A stretch of 64,000 nt of DNA from Georgenia sp. SYP-B2076 (GCF_003991205.1 NZ_RXOZ01000032.1:186001-250000); one strand, 5' to 3'. Positions 16,212 to 24,743 are shown, numbered from the stretch's first letter. A program made the numbers and translations. Notes: a model not told the origin generated them from the sequence alone.

Positions 16212-17861
16212 ATGAGGAACCGCTGGCAGCGACCGCCCGACCGCGAGGAGGTCGTCGGCCTCGTCCTCAGCGGGGGCGGTTCGCGCTCCGACTTCCAGCT
16301 CGGGGCGCTGCGGTACCTCTACGACCGTGCCGGCATCACGCCCCAGGTCATCACGGGCACGTCCGCGGGTTCCGTCCTCGCGGCCGTCCTCGCACAGTCG
16401 GGGGACCACGAGGGCCAGCGCGCGGGGCTGGAGGACCTCACCCGCATCTGGCTCGCCATGCGCCAGGACTCGGACATGTTCACCGCGCGTGAGTGGTACG
16501 CGACGCTGCGCGAGCGCGGCCCGGAGTGGGTCGAGGCGTTCTCCCTGCGCCAGCGGCGCCAAGGCACCCTCGGACGCACCTTCGCCCGCGTCGCCAACCG
16601 CACCACGCACCGGGCCGTGGCGCCGGCGGAGCTCGACGGCGCGGCCGCCCTCGCCGCGACGGGCACCCACCCGGACGGCGTCCCCGGGCAGGGCGGCGTC
16701 CCCGGGCAGGGCGGCGCGGAGACGGCCGCGGAGACCGCGACGGCCGCGTTGGCGGCCAGGAGGGCGGGCGACGGGCGTTCGGTGCGTGGTGCCGGCGGCG
16801 CCGGGCCGGCGGCGGGTGTGCCGGCGGCCGGCGGGCCGCCGCGCGGCGCCGCCGTCCGCGACGCGGTGAAGGCCGATCGGCCCACGGCGGGAAGCGCGTG
16901 GAACCCGGTCAACGTCGTCGAGCTCCTCACCGCCCTGCGAGAGGCCGGCCGTGCGCGCCCGGACCTCGAGCTCGTCGTGCAGGGGGCGCAGCGTGAACGC
17001 TCGATGTACCGGCTCGGCCCGATCGTCGAGGAGCTGCTCGACCCCGCGGTGTTCGTCCCAGAACGGGTGGCGACCTCCGGCGTCACACTGCGGATCGCCG
17101 TCGTCGCTTTGGAGTCCGGGGAGCTGCGCTACGTCACCGAGACCGGCCTGCTGGTGGACCGGCACAACGTGCCCCTGCCCGGTCCCGTGACGGTCGACCT
17201 GGTCGACTCGATCAGGGCCTCGTGCGCGATCCCCGCGGTCTTCTCCCCCGTCCGGCTCGGGGAGGAGCACTACGTCGACGGCGGGGTCCGCGAGGCCCTG
17301 CCCGCGGAGGTCGCCATCGAGGATCTCGGCGTCGACCGCTGCTACGCGGTGGTCGCCTCGCCGCGGGGCGTACCGCACCAGGGCAGCTACGCCGACAAGG
17401 ACATGCTCTCGATCGTCCTGCGCAGCACCGCCGGCATCATGTCGGACGAGGGGCTGCGCGACGAGGTCGCGTACGCGCGGGCCGCGGGCGCCGTCGTGAT
17501 CACCCCGGAGCTCGACATCCACGACGCCCTCACCATCGACCCCGGCCTGGTCTCGATCGCGATGGACTACGGCTACCTCCGGGCGGCCGAGGTGGTCGAG
17601 GGCGCCGGCGAGGACGAGGCTCGCCTGACCCGCGAGCTCATCGAGATGCGGCGCACCATCTGGCACACCGAGGCCGAGCTCCTGGCCCCCGCGCCGGATG
17701 GCACGACGCCGGACCTCGGTGAGCTCGTCACGCTCAAGCTCCGGCTCCGCGCGCTCGTCGAGCAGGCGCCGGCGGACCGGCTGCCGCCGGGCGCCGAGGG
17801 CTGGTGGCGGACCTTCGAGCGGCACCCCTGGGAGATCGCCATCGAGCCCACCTGGGCATGA
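16212..17861 (+). CDS. Patatin-like phospholipase
   Basis: 549 residues. Glycine-rich oxyanion loop GGGSRSDFQLGAL at about 21-33; nucleophile elbow GTSAG with Ser51; catalytic Asp in YVDGGVREALPAE near residue 356. The expected Ser/Asp dyad is therefore complete. Between them, residues about 150-225 form a low-complexity Gly/Ala/Pro/Arg insert containing a GVPGQG duplication. The C-terminal third is an acidic/helical extension. ATG 16212 stands about 50 bases after the GH15 stop, on the same strand. Predicted lipid acyl hydrolase, cytosolic or membrane-peripheral; no signal peptide. Confidence 0.88.
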   Translation: MRNRWQRPPDREEVVGLVLSGGGSRSDFQLGALRYLYDRAGITPQVITGTSAGSVLAAVLAQSGDHEGQRAGLEDLTRIWLAMRQDSDMFTAREWYATLRERGPEWVEAFSLRQRRQGTLGRTFARVANRTTHRAVAPAELDGAAALAATGTHPDGVPGQGGVPGQGGAETAAETATAALAARRAGDGRSVRGAGGAGPAAGVPAAGGPPRGAAVRDAVKADRPTAGSAWNPVNVVELLTALREAGRARPDLELVVQGAQRERSMYRLGPIVEELLDPAVFVPERVATSGVTLRIAVVALESGELRYVTETGLLVDRHNVPLPGPVTVDLVDSIRASCAIPAVFSPVRLGEEHYVDGGVREALPAEVAIEDLGVDRCYAVVASPRGVPHQGSYADKDMLSIVLRSTAGIMSDEGLRDEVAYARAAGAVVITPELDIHDALTIDPGLVSIAMDYGYLRAAEVVEGAGEDEARLTRELIEMRRTIWHTEAELLAPAPDGTTPDLGELVTLKLRLRALVEQAPADRLPPGAEGWWRTFERHPWEIAIEPTWA

Positions 17862-17888
17862 CCGCCCAGCGGGCGGGCGGTCGCGGCC

Positions 17889-18752
17889 TCAGCCTCGGCG
17901 GAGGACCTCCGTCAGCGGGGTGGCGTCGTGGCCCGTGAGCCGCGGGATGGCGTCGGTGACGCCGGCCAGCTCGCCCGCGGCGATGGCGGTGTAGGTGCTC
18001 ACCCACGCGTCGACCTCCCAGTCGGGAGCGCCGTAGTGCGCGCGTGAGGCGTAGGCCTCGTCCACCGTCTCCTCGACGTAGCGGACCTCGCGGCCGAGGT
18101 GCTCGGTCAGGATGGTCGCGATCTCGGTGATCGTGAGCTCCTCGGGACCGGTGAGCTCGTACACGTGGCCGTCATGAGGAGCCGGGTCGAGGAGGACGGC
18201 CGTGACGGCGTCGGCGATGTCGTCCTGCGCCACGCCGGCCACCCGGCCCGCCCCGGCGGGCCCGCGGATCGCCCCGTCGTCGCCCACGAGCGCGGGCATG
18301 AAGTCGAGATACATGTTGTCCCGCAGGGCCGCGAAGGCGATGCCGGAGGCGCGCAGGCGCTCCTCGGTGGCCCAGTGGAGGCGGGCGTGGGTGAACGTGG
18401 CGTCGGGCGCGGCGTGGAAGTAGGAGAGGTAGACGATCCGTTCCACGCCGGCCGCGACGGCGGCGTCGATGAAGGTCTTGTGCTCGCCCAGCCGGTCGGG
18501 CGACTCCTTCCCGGAGACCATGAAGACCGTGCCGACGCCCGCGAGCGCCGCACGGACCGCGGCGGCGTCGTCGTAGGCGGCGACGGCGATCTCCGCACCG
18601 GTCAGGTTCGGCGCGCGGGACGGATCGCGCACGACGAGGCGCTGGGCCGCGCCCGCGTCGGCGAGGCGCCGCGCCACCCGTCCACCTACCTGACCTGTCG
18701 CGCCGGTGACGGCCAGGAGCCGGGGGGTCTCGGCGTGAGATCCTGCGCTCAT
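17889..18752 (-). CDS. NAD(P)H-binding SDR protein (NmrA/QorB-like)
   Basis: 287 residues. Rossmann motif VTGATGQVGGRVARRL at about 15-30, then GVGTVFMVSGKE and VERIVYLSYFHAAPDATFTHARLHWATEERLRASG, which is the atypical-SDR pattern of NmrA and quinone-oxidoreductase 2-like proteins. The Tyr-X3-Lys pair is absent, which suggests a sensor or atypical reductase. ATG at 18752. It is convergent with the patatin gene, with only 27 bases between stops. Substrate unknown. Confidence 0.85.
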   Translation of the reverse strand: MSAGSHAETPRLLAVTGATGQVGGRVARRLADAGAAQRLVVRDPSRAPNLTGAEIAVAAYDDAAAVRAALAGVGTVFMVSGKESPDRLGEHKTFIDAAVAAGVERIVYLSYFHAAPDATFTHARLHWATEERLRASGIAFAALRDNMYLDFMPALVGDDGAIRGPAGAGRVAGVAQDDIADAVTAVLLDPAPHDGHVYELTGPEELTITEIATILTEHLGREVRYVEETVDEAYASRAHYGAPDWEVDAWVSTYTAIAAGELAGVTDAIPRLTGHDATPLTEVLRRG

Positions 18753-18766
18753 CCGCCCGACCCTAC

Positions 18767-18952
18767 TCAGGACCCGGCGTCATCCCCGGCGTCCTCGTCG
18801 TCCTCCTGCTTGGCGGCCAGGGCGTCGGGATCCTCGCCGCCGATCCCGAAGCCCGGGGCGGTCTCCGGGGCGCCCTGGCCGGGGTCCGCGGCGGGGATGC
18901 CCTGCTCGTCGTCCGGGTGAAGGTTGGGCTGGAACGGCTGCGCCATCGACAT
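18767..18952 (-). CDS. Small acidic hypothetical protein
   Basis: 61 residues ending in a strongly acidic tail (KQEDDEDAGDDAGS) after a Pro/Gly/Asp-rich body (HPDDEQGIPAADPGQGAPE). No hydrophobic stretch. ATG at 18952, with a second Met at codon 3. It lies 14 bases upstream of the SDR gene on the same strand and may be cotranscribed with it. No recognised domain. Confidence 0.5.
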   Translation of the reverse strand: MSMAQPFQPNLHPDDEQGIPAADPGQGAPETAPGFGIGGEDPDALAAKQEDDEDAGDDAGS

Positions 18953-19027
18953 GCCTCAGGCGTACCAGAGCCCCAGGTTCCTCGCGCGCCGAAGGCCACC
19001 GCCGACGACGGAAGGCCGGTGACGTCC

Positions 19028-20017
19028 TCAGCGGGTCGCCGGCGTGCCGGTCGCCGGCGTGCCGAGCAGCGCCGCGTACCGGTCGACGTCGATGTTGCCG
19101 CCCGTCACGACGACCCCGACCCGGCGCCCCTGCAGCTGGTGCGCGAGCGTGCGCAGGCCGGCCAGGCCGAGGGCGCCCGTAGGCTCGACCACGACCTTCA
19201 TGGTCGCGGCGAAGGTGCGCATGGCGGCGACCAGCTCGGCGTCGGTGGCCGTAAGCACGTCGGTGACCTCACGGCGGATGATGGCGAAGGTCAGCTCGCC
19301 CAGGTGCGTCGTCTGGGCGCCGTCGGCGATGGTGCGCGGGGTGGCGATGTGCACGATCTCCCCGGAGCGGAGGGATCGCTGGCCGTCGTTGCCGGCCTCG
19401 GGCTCGACGCCGTAGACGCGGCACCCGGGGGCCAGCGCGCGGGCCGCGAGGGCGCTGCCGGCGAGCAGGCCACCGCCGCCGAGCGGCACGACGAGCGCGT
19501 CGAGCGCACCGACCTCTTCGATGAGCTCCATCGCGGCCGTGCCCTGGCCGGCGATGACGTCGGGGTGGTCGTACGGCGGGACGAGGGTCAGTCCGTGCTC
19601 GGCGGCCAGGGACCGGCCGATCTCCTCCCGGTCCTGCGTGTAGCGGTCGTAGGCGACGACCCGCGCGCCGTAACCCTTCGTGGCCTCGACCTTGCTGGCC
19701 GGGGCGTCCAGGGGCATCACGATGGTGGCCGGGATGCCGAGGAGCCGGGCGGCCAGGGCCACCGCCTGGGCGTGGTTGCCGGAGGAGTAGGCGACGACGC
19801 CGGCTCGCGCCTGCTCGGACGTGAAGCGGGACAGCGCGTTGTAGGCGCCGCGGAACTTGAAGGCGCCCACCCGCTGGAAGTTCTCGGCCTTGAAGAACAC
19901 CGTGGCACCCAGCTCGGCGTCGACGCGGCGGGAGGTCAGGACAGGGGTGCGGTGGGCGTGGCCGCGGAGTCGTTCCGCGGCCGAGCGGACGTCGTCGTAC
20001 GCGGGAGGTACGGGCAT
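19028..20017 (-). CDS. Threonine/serine dehydratase (PLP-dependent)
   Basis: 329 residues, fold-type II PLP enzyme that deaminates threonine to 2-oxobutyrate or serine to pyruvate. The PLP lysine is Lys54 in GAFKFRGAYNAL. SSGNHAQAVALAARLLGIPATIVMP and the glycine loop PLGGGGLLAG are conserved. It ends soon after GVVVTGGNIDVDRYAALL, so it lacks the C-terminal ACT regulatory domain of biosynthetic IlvA and is of the short catabolic or serine-racemase-like length. ATG at 20017. Cytosolic. Isoleucine feedback is not expected. Confidence 0.9.
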   Translation of the reverse strand: MPVPPAYDDVRSAAERLRGHAHRTPVLTSRRVDAELGATVFFKAENFQRVGAFKFRGAYNALSRFTSEQARAGVVAYSSGNHAQAVALAARLLGIPATIVMPLDAPASKVEATKGYGARVVAYDRYTQDREEIGRSLAAEHGLTLVPPYDHPDVIAGQGTAAMELIEEVGALDALVVPLGGGGLLAGSALAARALAPGCRVYGVEPEAGNDGQRSLRSGEIVHIATPRTIADGAQTTHLGELTFAIIRREVTDVLTATDAELVAAMRTFAATMKVVVEPTGALGLAGLRTLAHQLQGRRVGVVVTGGNIDVDRYAALLGTPATGTPATR

Positions 20018-20176
20018 GTGGGCAGTCAACCACGCGACAGGGCCACGGCGGCGGGCTCGCAGCGACGGGTCACGGCCGAGATGAGCAGGCCGCCGACGTG
20101 ACCGCCGCTCGACGGCCGTGAGCGGGCCGCCAATATTCCGTTGCGCCTCGGACGTGACCGGTGCTGGAATCAGGTC

Positions 20177-20287
20177 ATGCTCACCGATCGCCTCACCGAC
20201 AACCGCCGCAACACCGGCGGCGCGGCCATCGGCAACGCCGTCCCGGTGCTCGCACCCGCCGGTCTGGCCTGCACCGCGCGCATCTGA
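20177..20287 (+). CDS. Possible 36-residue peptide
   Basis: Short frame starting ATG with GGAATCAGG upstream, encoding MLTDRLTDNRRNTGG then an Ala/Val/Pro-rich end. It lies alone ahead of two better-supported short genes. Composition does not exclude chance; no homology recognised. Confidence 0.25.
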   Translation: MLTDRLTDNRRNTGGAAIGNAVPVLAPAGLACTARI

Positions 20288-20498
20288 CGCATCGGGCCGG
20301 GACCGTCGTCGCCGACGCCCGCCCCGCGGCCACGCAGCCAGATTGCCCGAGGACTCCCGTCCTCTCACTGCCGCGCCCCGGCCCGCCGGGGCACGCCCGC
20401 CCACGCGCCCGGCTGCCCACGGCGCCGTCGCCGGGCGGCGGCCCGAGCTTGCCCGCGACCGTCCGGCGCCGGGCTCACCAACCGAGGAAAGGACCGAA

Positions 20499-20618
20499 AT
20501 GGCTCCGCACAAGGACACGCCCTTCGCAAGCCCGAGACGGGGCGCGGCGACGGAGAAGACGCCCACCCCCTACCGCCTCCCGACCACCAAGAACCAGTAC
20601 CCGAGAAGGAGAACCTGA
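20499..20618 (+). CDS. Small basic hypothetical protein
   Basis: 39 residues, rich in Lys, Arg, Pro and Thr (MAPHKDTPFASPRRG..., ends NQYPRRRT). ATG follows GAGGAAAGGACCGAA, a good ribosome site. Its TGA overlaps the ATG of the next short gene (ATGA), a coupling pattern that argues for real translation. No recognised family. Confidence 0.45.
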   Translation: MAPHKDTPFASPRRGAATEKTPTPYRLPTTKNQYPRRRT

Positions 20619-20755
20619 TGGACATGTGGCTCGAGCTGCACGAGTACCGTGCGCTGGACCTCATCCGCGAGGCCGAGGCCTCGTCCCGCCGTCAGGCGGC
20701 CCGGCGCCAGCGCACCACGCCGTTCCTGGCGCGACGTCGCCGCACCGACGGTTAG
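20618..20755 (+). CDS. Small Arg-rich hypothetical protein
   Basis: 45 residues: an amphipathic helix-like start (MDMWLELHEYRALDLIREAE) followed by a strongly basic tail (RRQAARRQR, LARRRRTDG). The ribosome site AGAAGGAGAACC is excellent and the start overlaps the previous stop. Similar short MxxWLELxEYRA proteins occur in related actinobacteria as I recall them, without a known role. Confidence 0.5.
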   Translation: MDMWLELHEYRALDLIREAEASSRRQAARRQRTTPFLARRRRTDG

Positions 20756-20858
20756 CGCCGCAGCCACCGTCGGTGCCGCCCCATCGGCGGGGTGCGCACG
20801 CACACGGCCGAGGCCGGTGTTCGCCGGGGCGGGGCGTCGCGTGGGTCATCATGGAGCC

Positions 20859-21239
20859 ATGAGCATCGTGAAGATCAACGCCATCACCGTCCCGGCGGAC
20901 AGCGGCGACGAGCTGGCGAAGCGCTTCGCCGCCCGCGCGGGCGTCGTGGACGGCGTCGACGGGTTCGAGGGCTTCGAGCTCCTTCAGCCCACCGACGGTC
21001 GCACCACCTGGCTCGTCGTCACGCGGTGGCGCGACGAGGCCTCCTACGACGCCTGGGTCGGCTCGGCGAGCTTCGCCGCCGGGCACGGTGGCGGCGACGC
21101 GGGCGGGGCCGGTGCGCACGGCGCGGGCGAATCCGGCGGTGCGCACGGCACGGGCGACGCGCCCCGGCAGCGGCCCGTGGGCGTCAGCGCGGAGCTGTGG
21201 AGCTTCGACGTCGCGGGCGGCAGCGCACCCGCTCGCTGA
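20859..21239 (+). CDS. Antibiotic biosynthesis monooxygenase (ABM) domain protein
   Basis: 126 residues. The ABM ferredoxin-like fold is recognisable from VKINAITVPADSGDELAKRFAAR, then GFEGFELLQPTDG and WLVVTRWRDEASYDAWVGSASF. A Gly/His/Ala-rich insertion of about 30 residues (GHGGGDAGGAGAHGAGESGG) separates the last beta-strand (SAELWSFDV). Family members include heme-degrading and quinone-modifying enzymes; heme-ligand residues cannot be confirmed here. ATG at 20859 preceded by ATGGAGCC. Confidence 0.8.
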   Translation: MSIVKINAITVPADSGDELAKRFAARAGVVDGVDGFEGFELLQPTDGRTTWLVVTRWRDEASYDAWVGSASFAAGHGGGDAGGAGAHGAGESGGAHGTGDAPRQRPVGVSAELWSFDVAGGSAPAR

Positions 21240-21375
21240 CGGAGCGTCGCCGGCCGACGACGCTCCGGCCACCGGCACGCGAGCTGGCGGACGGCGCACG
21301 AGCTCGACGGCCGGCGCCGCGCCCGCCGTCGGCCGCACGCCCGTCAGGGATCGAGGGGCCCGCGGACCCGGGCCG

Positions 21376-22059
21376 TCACTGGTCGGACGACGTCCCCAGC
21401 TCGTTGCTGCCGAACTCCTCGAGGAAGCGGGGCCCGCTTGCGGCGAGCTCCGCCTCGAAGTCGGCGCGCCAGAGCGCGTAGGGGTGGTTGGCGAGCGTGT
21501 CGTTCGCGAAGCGCGGGTCGGCGGTGACCTCGGTGACGCAGAAGTCCGGGATCGCCAGGTCGGTGACGGGCCCGCCCCGCTCGCACTCGGCCACGATCAG
21601 CGGCGCGTTGCGTCCGAGGAAAGCGTCCAGCACCCACCCGTCCGAGCCGAGCCAGACGGAGTAGCGGTACTTCACGACCTTCACCCCGCCCAGGCGCACC
21701 ATCGCCAGGCCGACGGAGACGTCGAGCTCCCGCTCCGCCTCGTACCGGGTGCCGCCGATGTACGGTCCCTTGGCGGTCAGGAAGCACGAGTCGAACCGGT
21801 CGGCGAGCGCGCCCAGGAGCGCGACCTCGTCGAGGCCCGCGGCCACGGGTGCGCCTCCCCCGGCGGGCGGGGGCGCCGCCGCGCCCGGCAGGGCGGTCGC
21901 GGGCGCCTGCAACCGGATGCGGAGCGCGTACCCCTCGGCCGCGAGGAAGTAGCTCTGGACGATCAGCACGGGGTCCGGTTCGCTCAGCGCGGCGGCCGGC
22001 AGCTCGCGCACGAAGAACTTGCGCTCGAACTCGAAGTCGCCGTAGCCCGTGTCGCTCAT
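21376..22059 (-). CDS. CYTH domain protein
   Basis: 227 residues. It starts with FEFERKFFV, the ExExK motif defining CYTH/triphosphate-tunnel enzymes. Basic and acidic residues typical of the tunnel follow (YALRIRLQ, FLTAKGPYIGGTRYEAERELD, VKVVKYRYSVWLGSDGWVLDAFLG, LIVAECE). A Pro/Gly/Ala insert lies near residues 55-72. Such proteins act on inorganic triphosphate or nucleotide triphosphates; substrate unresolved. ATG at 22059, divergent from the phosphatase gene by about 100 bases. Confidence 0.85.
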   Translation of the reverse strand: MSDTGYGDFEFERKFFVRELPAAALSEPDPVLIVQSYFLAAEGYALRIRLQAPATALPGAAAPPPAGGGAPVAAGLDEVALLGALADRFDSCFLTAKGPYIGGTRYEAERELDVSVGLAMVRLGGVKVVKYRYSVWLGSDGWVLDAFLGRNAPLIVAECERGGPVTDLAIPDFCVTEVTADPRFANDTLANHPYALWRADFEAELAASGPRFLEEFGSNELGTSSDQ

Positions 22060-22155
22060 GGCACGAACGTACCTGCAGCCGCGCAGCCCGGTGGGATGTG
22101 CCTGGCGCGCTGGACCGGGCACCCCCCGCCCGCACCGGTGGGAGAGGATGTGCCC

Positions 22156-22821
22156 ATGCGACTGATTCTCGTGCGGCACGGCCAGACCACATCGAACCTC
22201 GGCGGCCTCCTTGACACGGCTGAGCCCGGGGCCGACCTGACCGACCTCGGCCGCAGGCAGGCCGCGGCCCTGCCCGGCGCGCTGGGCGACGAAGGGATCG
22301 AGGCCATCTACGCCTCGACGCTCGTGCGCACCCAGCAGACCGCCGCGCCGCTCGCCGCGGCCCTGGGCCTGCGTGTCCAGGTGCGGGCAGGCCTCCGGGA
22401 GATCGGTGCCGGCACGCTGGAGATGCTCGGGGACACCCCCTCGCTGGACACCTACATCGGCACCTTCCTGACGTGGGCCGACGGCGATCCGGACCTGCGG
22501 ATGCCCGGCGGGGAGAGCGGGGCGGAGTTCTACGCGCGCTTCGACGAGGTGGTCGCCGAGGTGGCCGGCTCGGGCGTGGGCACGGCGGCCCTGGTCAGCC
22601 ATGGGGCGGCCATCCGGTCCTGGACCGCGGCCCGAACGGAGAACATCACCACCGAGCACGTCGCCGCGAACCCGGTGACCAACACCGGGGCCGTCGTCCT
22701 CGAGGGCAGCCCCACCGCGGGGTGGTACGCCGTGACCTGGGAGGGCCACGCCCTCGGCGGCCCCCGCGTCGACGCCCCGAGCGGCGACGGCCCGGCGGGC
22801 GAGCCGGTCAGTCTCGTCTAG
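22156..22821 (+). CDS. Histidine phosphatase family protein
   Basis: 221 residues. Phosphohistidine motif LVRHGQTTSN with catalytic His8, downstream EAIYASTLVRTQQTA, and the second His in LVSHGAAIRSW near residue 152. This is the phosphoglycerate-mutase-like superfamily; the short length and lack of the PGAM insertion point to a small-molecule phosphatase rather than a glycolytic mutase. ATG at 22156 follows GGAGAGGATG. Cytosolic. The stretch of about 280 bases after it contains a GGGCACC x4 array and no gene. Confidence 0.88.
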   Translation: MRLILVRHGQTTSNLGGLLDTAEPGADLTDLGRRQAAALPGALGDEGIEAIYASTLVRTQQTAAPLAAALGLRVQVRAGLREIGAGTLEMLGDTPSLDTYIGTFLTWADGDPDLRMPGGESGAEFYARFDEVVAEVAGSGVGTAALVSHGAAIRSWTAARTENITTEHVAANPVTNTGAVVLEGSPTAGWYAVTWEGHALGGPRVDAPSGDGPAGEPVSLV

Positions 22822-23024
22822 CGCCGGCGCCCACAGACCGCGCTCGCCAGGCTTCCCTCCCGGCACGAGCGCGCAGCAGTCCACCAGTTCCGGTCGGTCA
22901 GGCGGAACCTCTCTCCCTGAGCGGGGGATCCACCACGACGGACTGTGGCACCGGACGGGGCGTCACAGACCTTCGCCTGACGACCTCGCTGCGCGGTGAG
23001 GCCCTCGGGCCCCCGCACATCGGC

Positions 23025-23052
23025 GGGCACCGGGCACCGGGCACCGGGCACC
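23025..23052. repeat. 7-bp tandem repeat (GGGCACC) x4
   Basis: Four perfect head-to-tail copies, about 50 bases upstream of the acyltransferase GTG. Confidence 0.7.
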
Positions 23053-23101
23053 GGGCGGTTCGTCCCACGGGCGGGCGCCGCGCTGCCGTAGTGTCTCGCT
23101 C

Positions 23102-23692
23102 GTGAGGACGATCCGGCACGCACTGGCGAGCGCCTACTGGGCGGTGAGCCGGTGGACCTACCGGTCCGAGACGGTGCCGCGGGACGGCGCCGGCATCCTC
23201 CTCGGGGCGCCGCACACGTCGAACTGGGACTTCGTGCTGATGCTCGCGATCAGCTGGCGCGCGGGGCTCCGCATCAAGTTCCTCGGGAAGCACGAGCTCT
23301 TCGCCGGCCCCTTCGGGCCGGTGATGCGCGCGCTCGGCGGCATCCCCGTCGACCGGCGGGACCCCGCCGGCCTCGTCGAGGAGGTGGTGGCCCGGGTGCG
23401 TTCCGGCGAGCGCTTCTACCTCGTCATCACCCCGGAGGGCACCCGCAGCAGTGCCGCGCACTGGAAGTCCGGGTTCTATCGCATCGCCCGCGCGGCGGGC
23501 CTGCCGGTCACGCTCGGCTACGTGGACCGCTCCACGATGACGACGGGGCTGGGCCCCACGATGATGCTCACCGGCGACATCGCGGCGGACATGGACCGGA
23601 TCCGGGCCTTTTATGCCGGCAAGACGGGCATCAGGCCGGAGCTCGGCTCCGAGCCGCGGCTGCGCACCGAGGGCGAGACCACCACGGCCTGA
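23102..23692 (+). CDS. 1-acyl-sn-glycerol-3-phosphate acyltransferase (PlsC-like)
   Basis: 196 residues. HX4D motif HTSNWD (His38, Asp43), GKHELFAGPFGPVMRALGGIPVDR, and PEGTRS near residue 112 are the acyltransferase signatures of the PlsC/LPLAT superfamily. It is short and lacks a clear multi-pass membrane domain, so it probably attaches peripherally. GTG at 23102. Expected to acylate a lysophosphatidate-type acceptor in phospholipid synthesis, although acceptor specificity in this subfamily varies. Confidence 0.85.
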   Translation: MRTIRHALASAYWAVSRWTYRSETVPRDGAGILLGAPHTSNWDFVLMLAISWRAGLRIKFLGKHELFAGPFGPVMRALGGIPVDRRDPAGLVEEVVARVRSGERFYLVITPEGTRSSAAHWKSGFYRIARAAGLPVTLGYVDRSTMTTGLGPTMMLTGDIAADMDRIRAFYAGKTGIRPELGSEPRLRTEGETTTA

Positions 23693-23706
23693 AGGGGCAG
23701 GCAGCC

Positions 23707-23742
23707 GCCCCCACGCAGGCAACGGCCCCCACGCAGGCAACG
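23707..23742. repeat. 18-bp tandem duplication
   Basis: Two perfect copies (23707-23724, 23725-23742) just after the acyltransferase stop. Confidence 0.65.
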
Positions 23743-23773
23743 GCCCCGCTCCGGCAGTCGCCCCCCGGGGTGC

Positions 23774-23808
23774 ACGAAGGCCCCGGCACGATGTGCCGGG
23801 GCCTTCGT
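23774..23808. terminator. Bidirectional terminator hairpin
   Basis: Perfect 16-bp stem, arms 23774-23789 and 23793-23808, with a 3-nt loop, between the convergent acyltransferase and cold-shock genes. No U-tract on either side. Confidence 0.75.
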
Positions 23809-23834
23809 CAAGTGGAGATCAGTCCACGCTCAAA

Positions 23835-24038
23835 TCAGAGCGGGCGGACGTTCTCGGCCTGCGGGCCCTTGGGGCCCTGCGTGACGTCGAACTCGACCTT
23901 CTGGTTCTCGTCGAGCGAGCGGTACCCGGACGAGGAGATCGCCGAGTAGTGCACGAAGACGTCAGCGGTGTTGTCGTCGGGGGCAATGAAGCCAAAGCCC
24001 TTTTCGGCGTTGAACCACTTCACGGTTCCGGTTGCCAT
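23835..24038 (-). CDS. cspA: Cold-shock protein (CspA family)
   Basis: 67-residue single OB-fold. [14 protein letters not shown] contains RNP1 (KGFGFI, 13-18) and DVFVHY is RNP2 (26-31); it ends [14 protein letters not shown], typical of actinobacterial CspA. RNA chaperone expected to be abundant in cold or growth transition. ATG at 24038 has a strong AGAAGGAGAACACC site. The leader on the minus strand appears long; a UUCG-capped hairpin followed by a T-rich stretch lies in it (24115-24144). A strong hairpin terminates the gene at 23774-23808. Confidence 0.95.
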   Translation of the reverse strand: MATGTVKWFNAEKGFGFIAPDDNTADVFVHYSAISSSGYRSLDENQKVEFDVTQGPKGPQAENVRPL

Positions 24039-24114
24039 GGTGTTCTCCTTCTGAAGCTCAAACGGTGCCGGGGATTCGGCGCCGCTTGTCACGGTGTTCG
24101 TCGTCTGCTCCATG

Positions 24115-24144
24115 AAGGAAAAGCAACCCGGCCCGAAGGTCGGG
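24115..24144 (-). promoter_or_regulatory. UUCG hairpin with T-rich tail in csp leader
   Basis: On the minus strand CCCGACC-TTCG-GGCCGGG (24144 to 24127, one A-C mismatch) is followed by TTGCTTTTCC. It resembles an intrinsic terminator or a structured cold-shock leader element. Function inferred only from position, about 90 bases before the start codon. Confidence 0.4.
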
Positions 24145-24282
24145 GGCAAACAAACTCTGAGTGCACTGTAACTGTAGGTATGAGCGTACGGCATCCGCGC
24201 CGCAGATGCACGTGGATCGGCACACACCGGCTCGGGCGGCCCCACCGCTCCCCTCACCGCGACGCGTCCCTACGATGTGCGG

Positions 24283-24717
24283 ATGCAGATCGCCCCTCGC
24301 CCGGCCGACGACCCCGCGCTCGCCCGCCTCCTCGCCGCCGCCGTCGACGAGCTGAACGTGCGCTACCCCGAGGAGCCGACGGAGCACGCGCTCGACCCGC
24401 GGGCGGAGTTCCTCCTCGCCGACGTCGACGGGCACGCGGCGGGCTGCGTCGCCCTGGTGCCGGTCGATCCCGGCGCCGCCGAGATCAAGCGGGTGTTCGT
24501 CGACCCGGCGTTTCGCGGGCGCGGGGTCGCCTCCGCGCTGCTCGCCCGTCTCGAGGCCCTCGCCCACGAGCGGAAGATCGCGACGCTGCTGCTCGAGACG
24601 GGTGTCCGCCAGCCGGAGTCGGTCGCGCTCTACGAGAAGCTCGGCTACATGCCGATCGAGTCGTACGGCCCGCACGTGGGCAGCACACTCAGCCTGTGCT
24701 ACGCCAAGGAGCTGTAG
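24283..24717 (+). CDS. GNAT family N-acetyltransferase
   Basis: 144 residues (146 if GTG 24277 is used). Acetyl-CoA-binding motif A is clear: IKRVFVDPAFRGRGVASALLARLEALA, with the R/Q-x-x-G-x-G/A pyrophosphate loop RGRGVA. TLLLETGVRQPESVALYEKLGYMPIESYG is motif B. Cytosolic acetyltransferase; small-molecule or protein substrate unknown. Divergent from cspA. Confidence 0.9.
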   Translation: MQIAPRPADDPALARLLAAAVDELNVRYPEEPTEHALDPRAEFLLADVDGHAAGCVALVPVDPGAAEIKRVFVDPAFRGRGVASALLARLEALAHERKIATLLLETGVRQPESVALYEKLGYMPIESYGPHVGSTLSLCYAKEL

Positions 24718-24743
24718 CTCCCGCGACAGTTCCTCAGCATGAT

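Noticed and set aside
14280-17825. 1181-codon open frame on the minus strand
   Set aside because: It lies antisense to the GH15 and patatin genes, both of which have clear family motifs. Long antisense frames are expected at this GC content.
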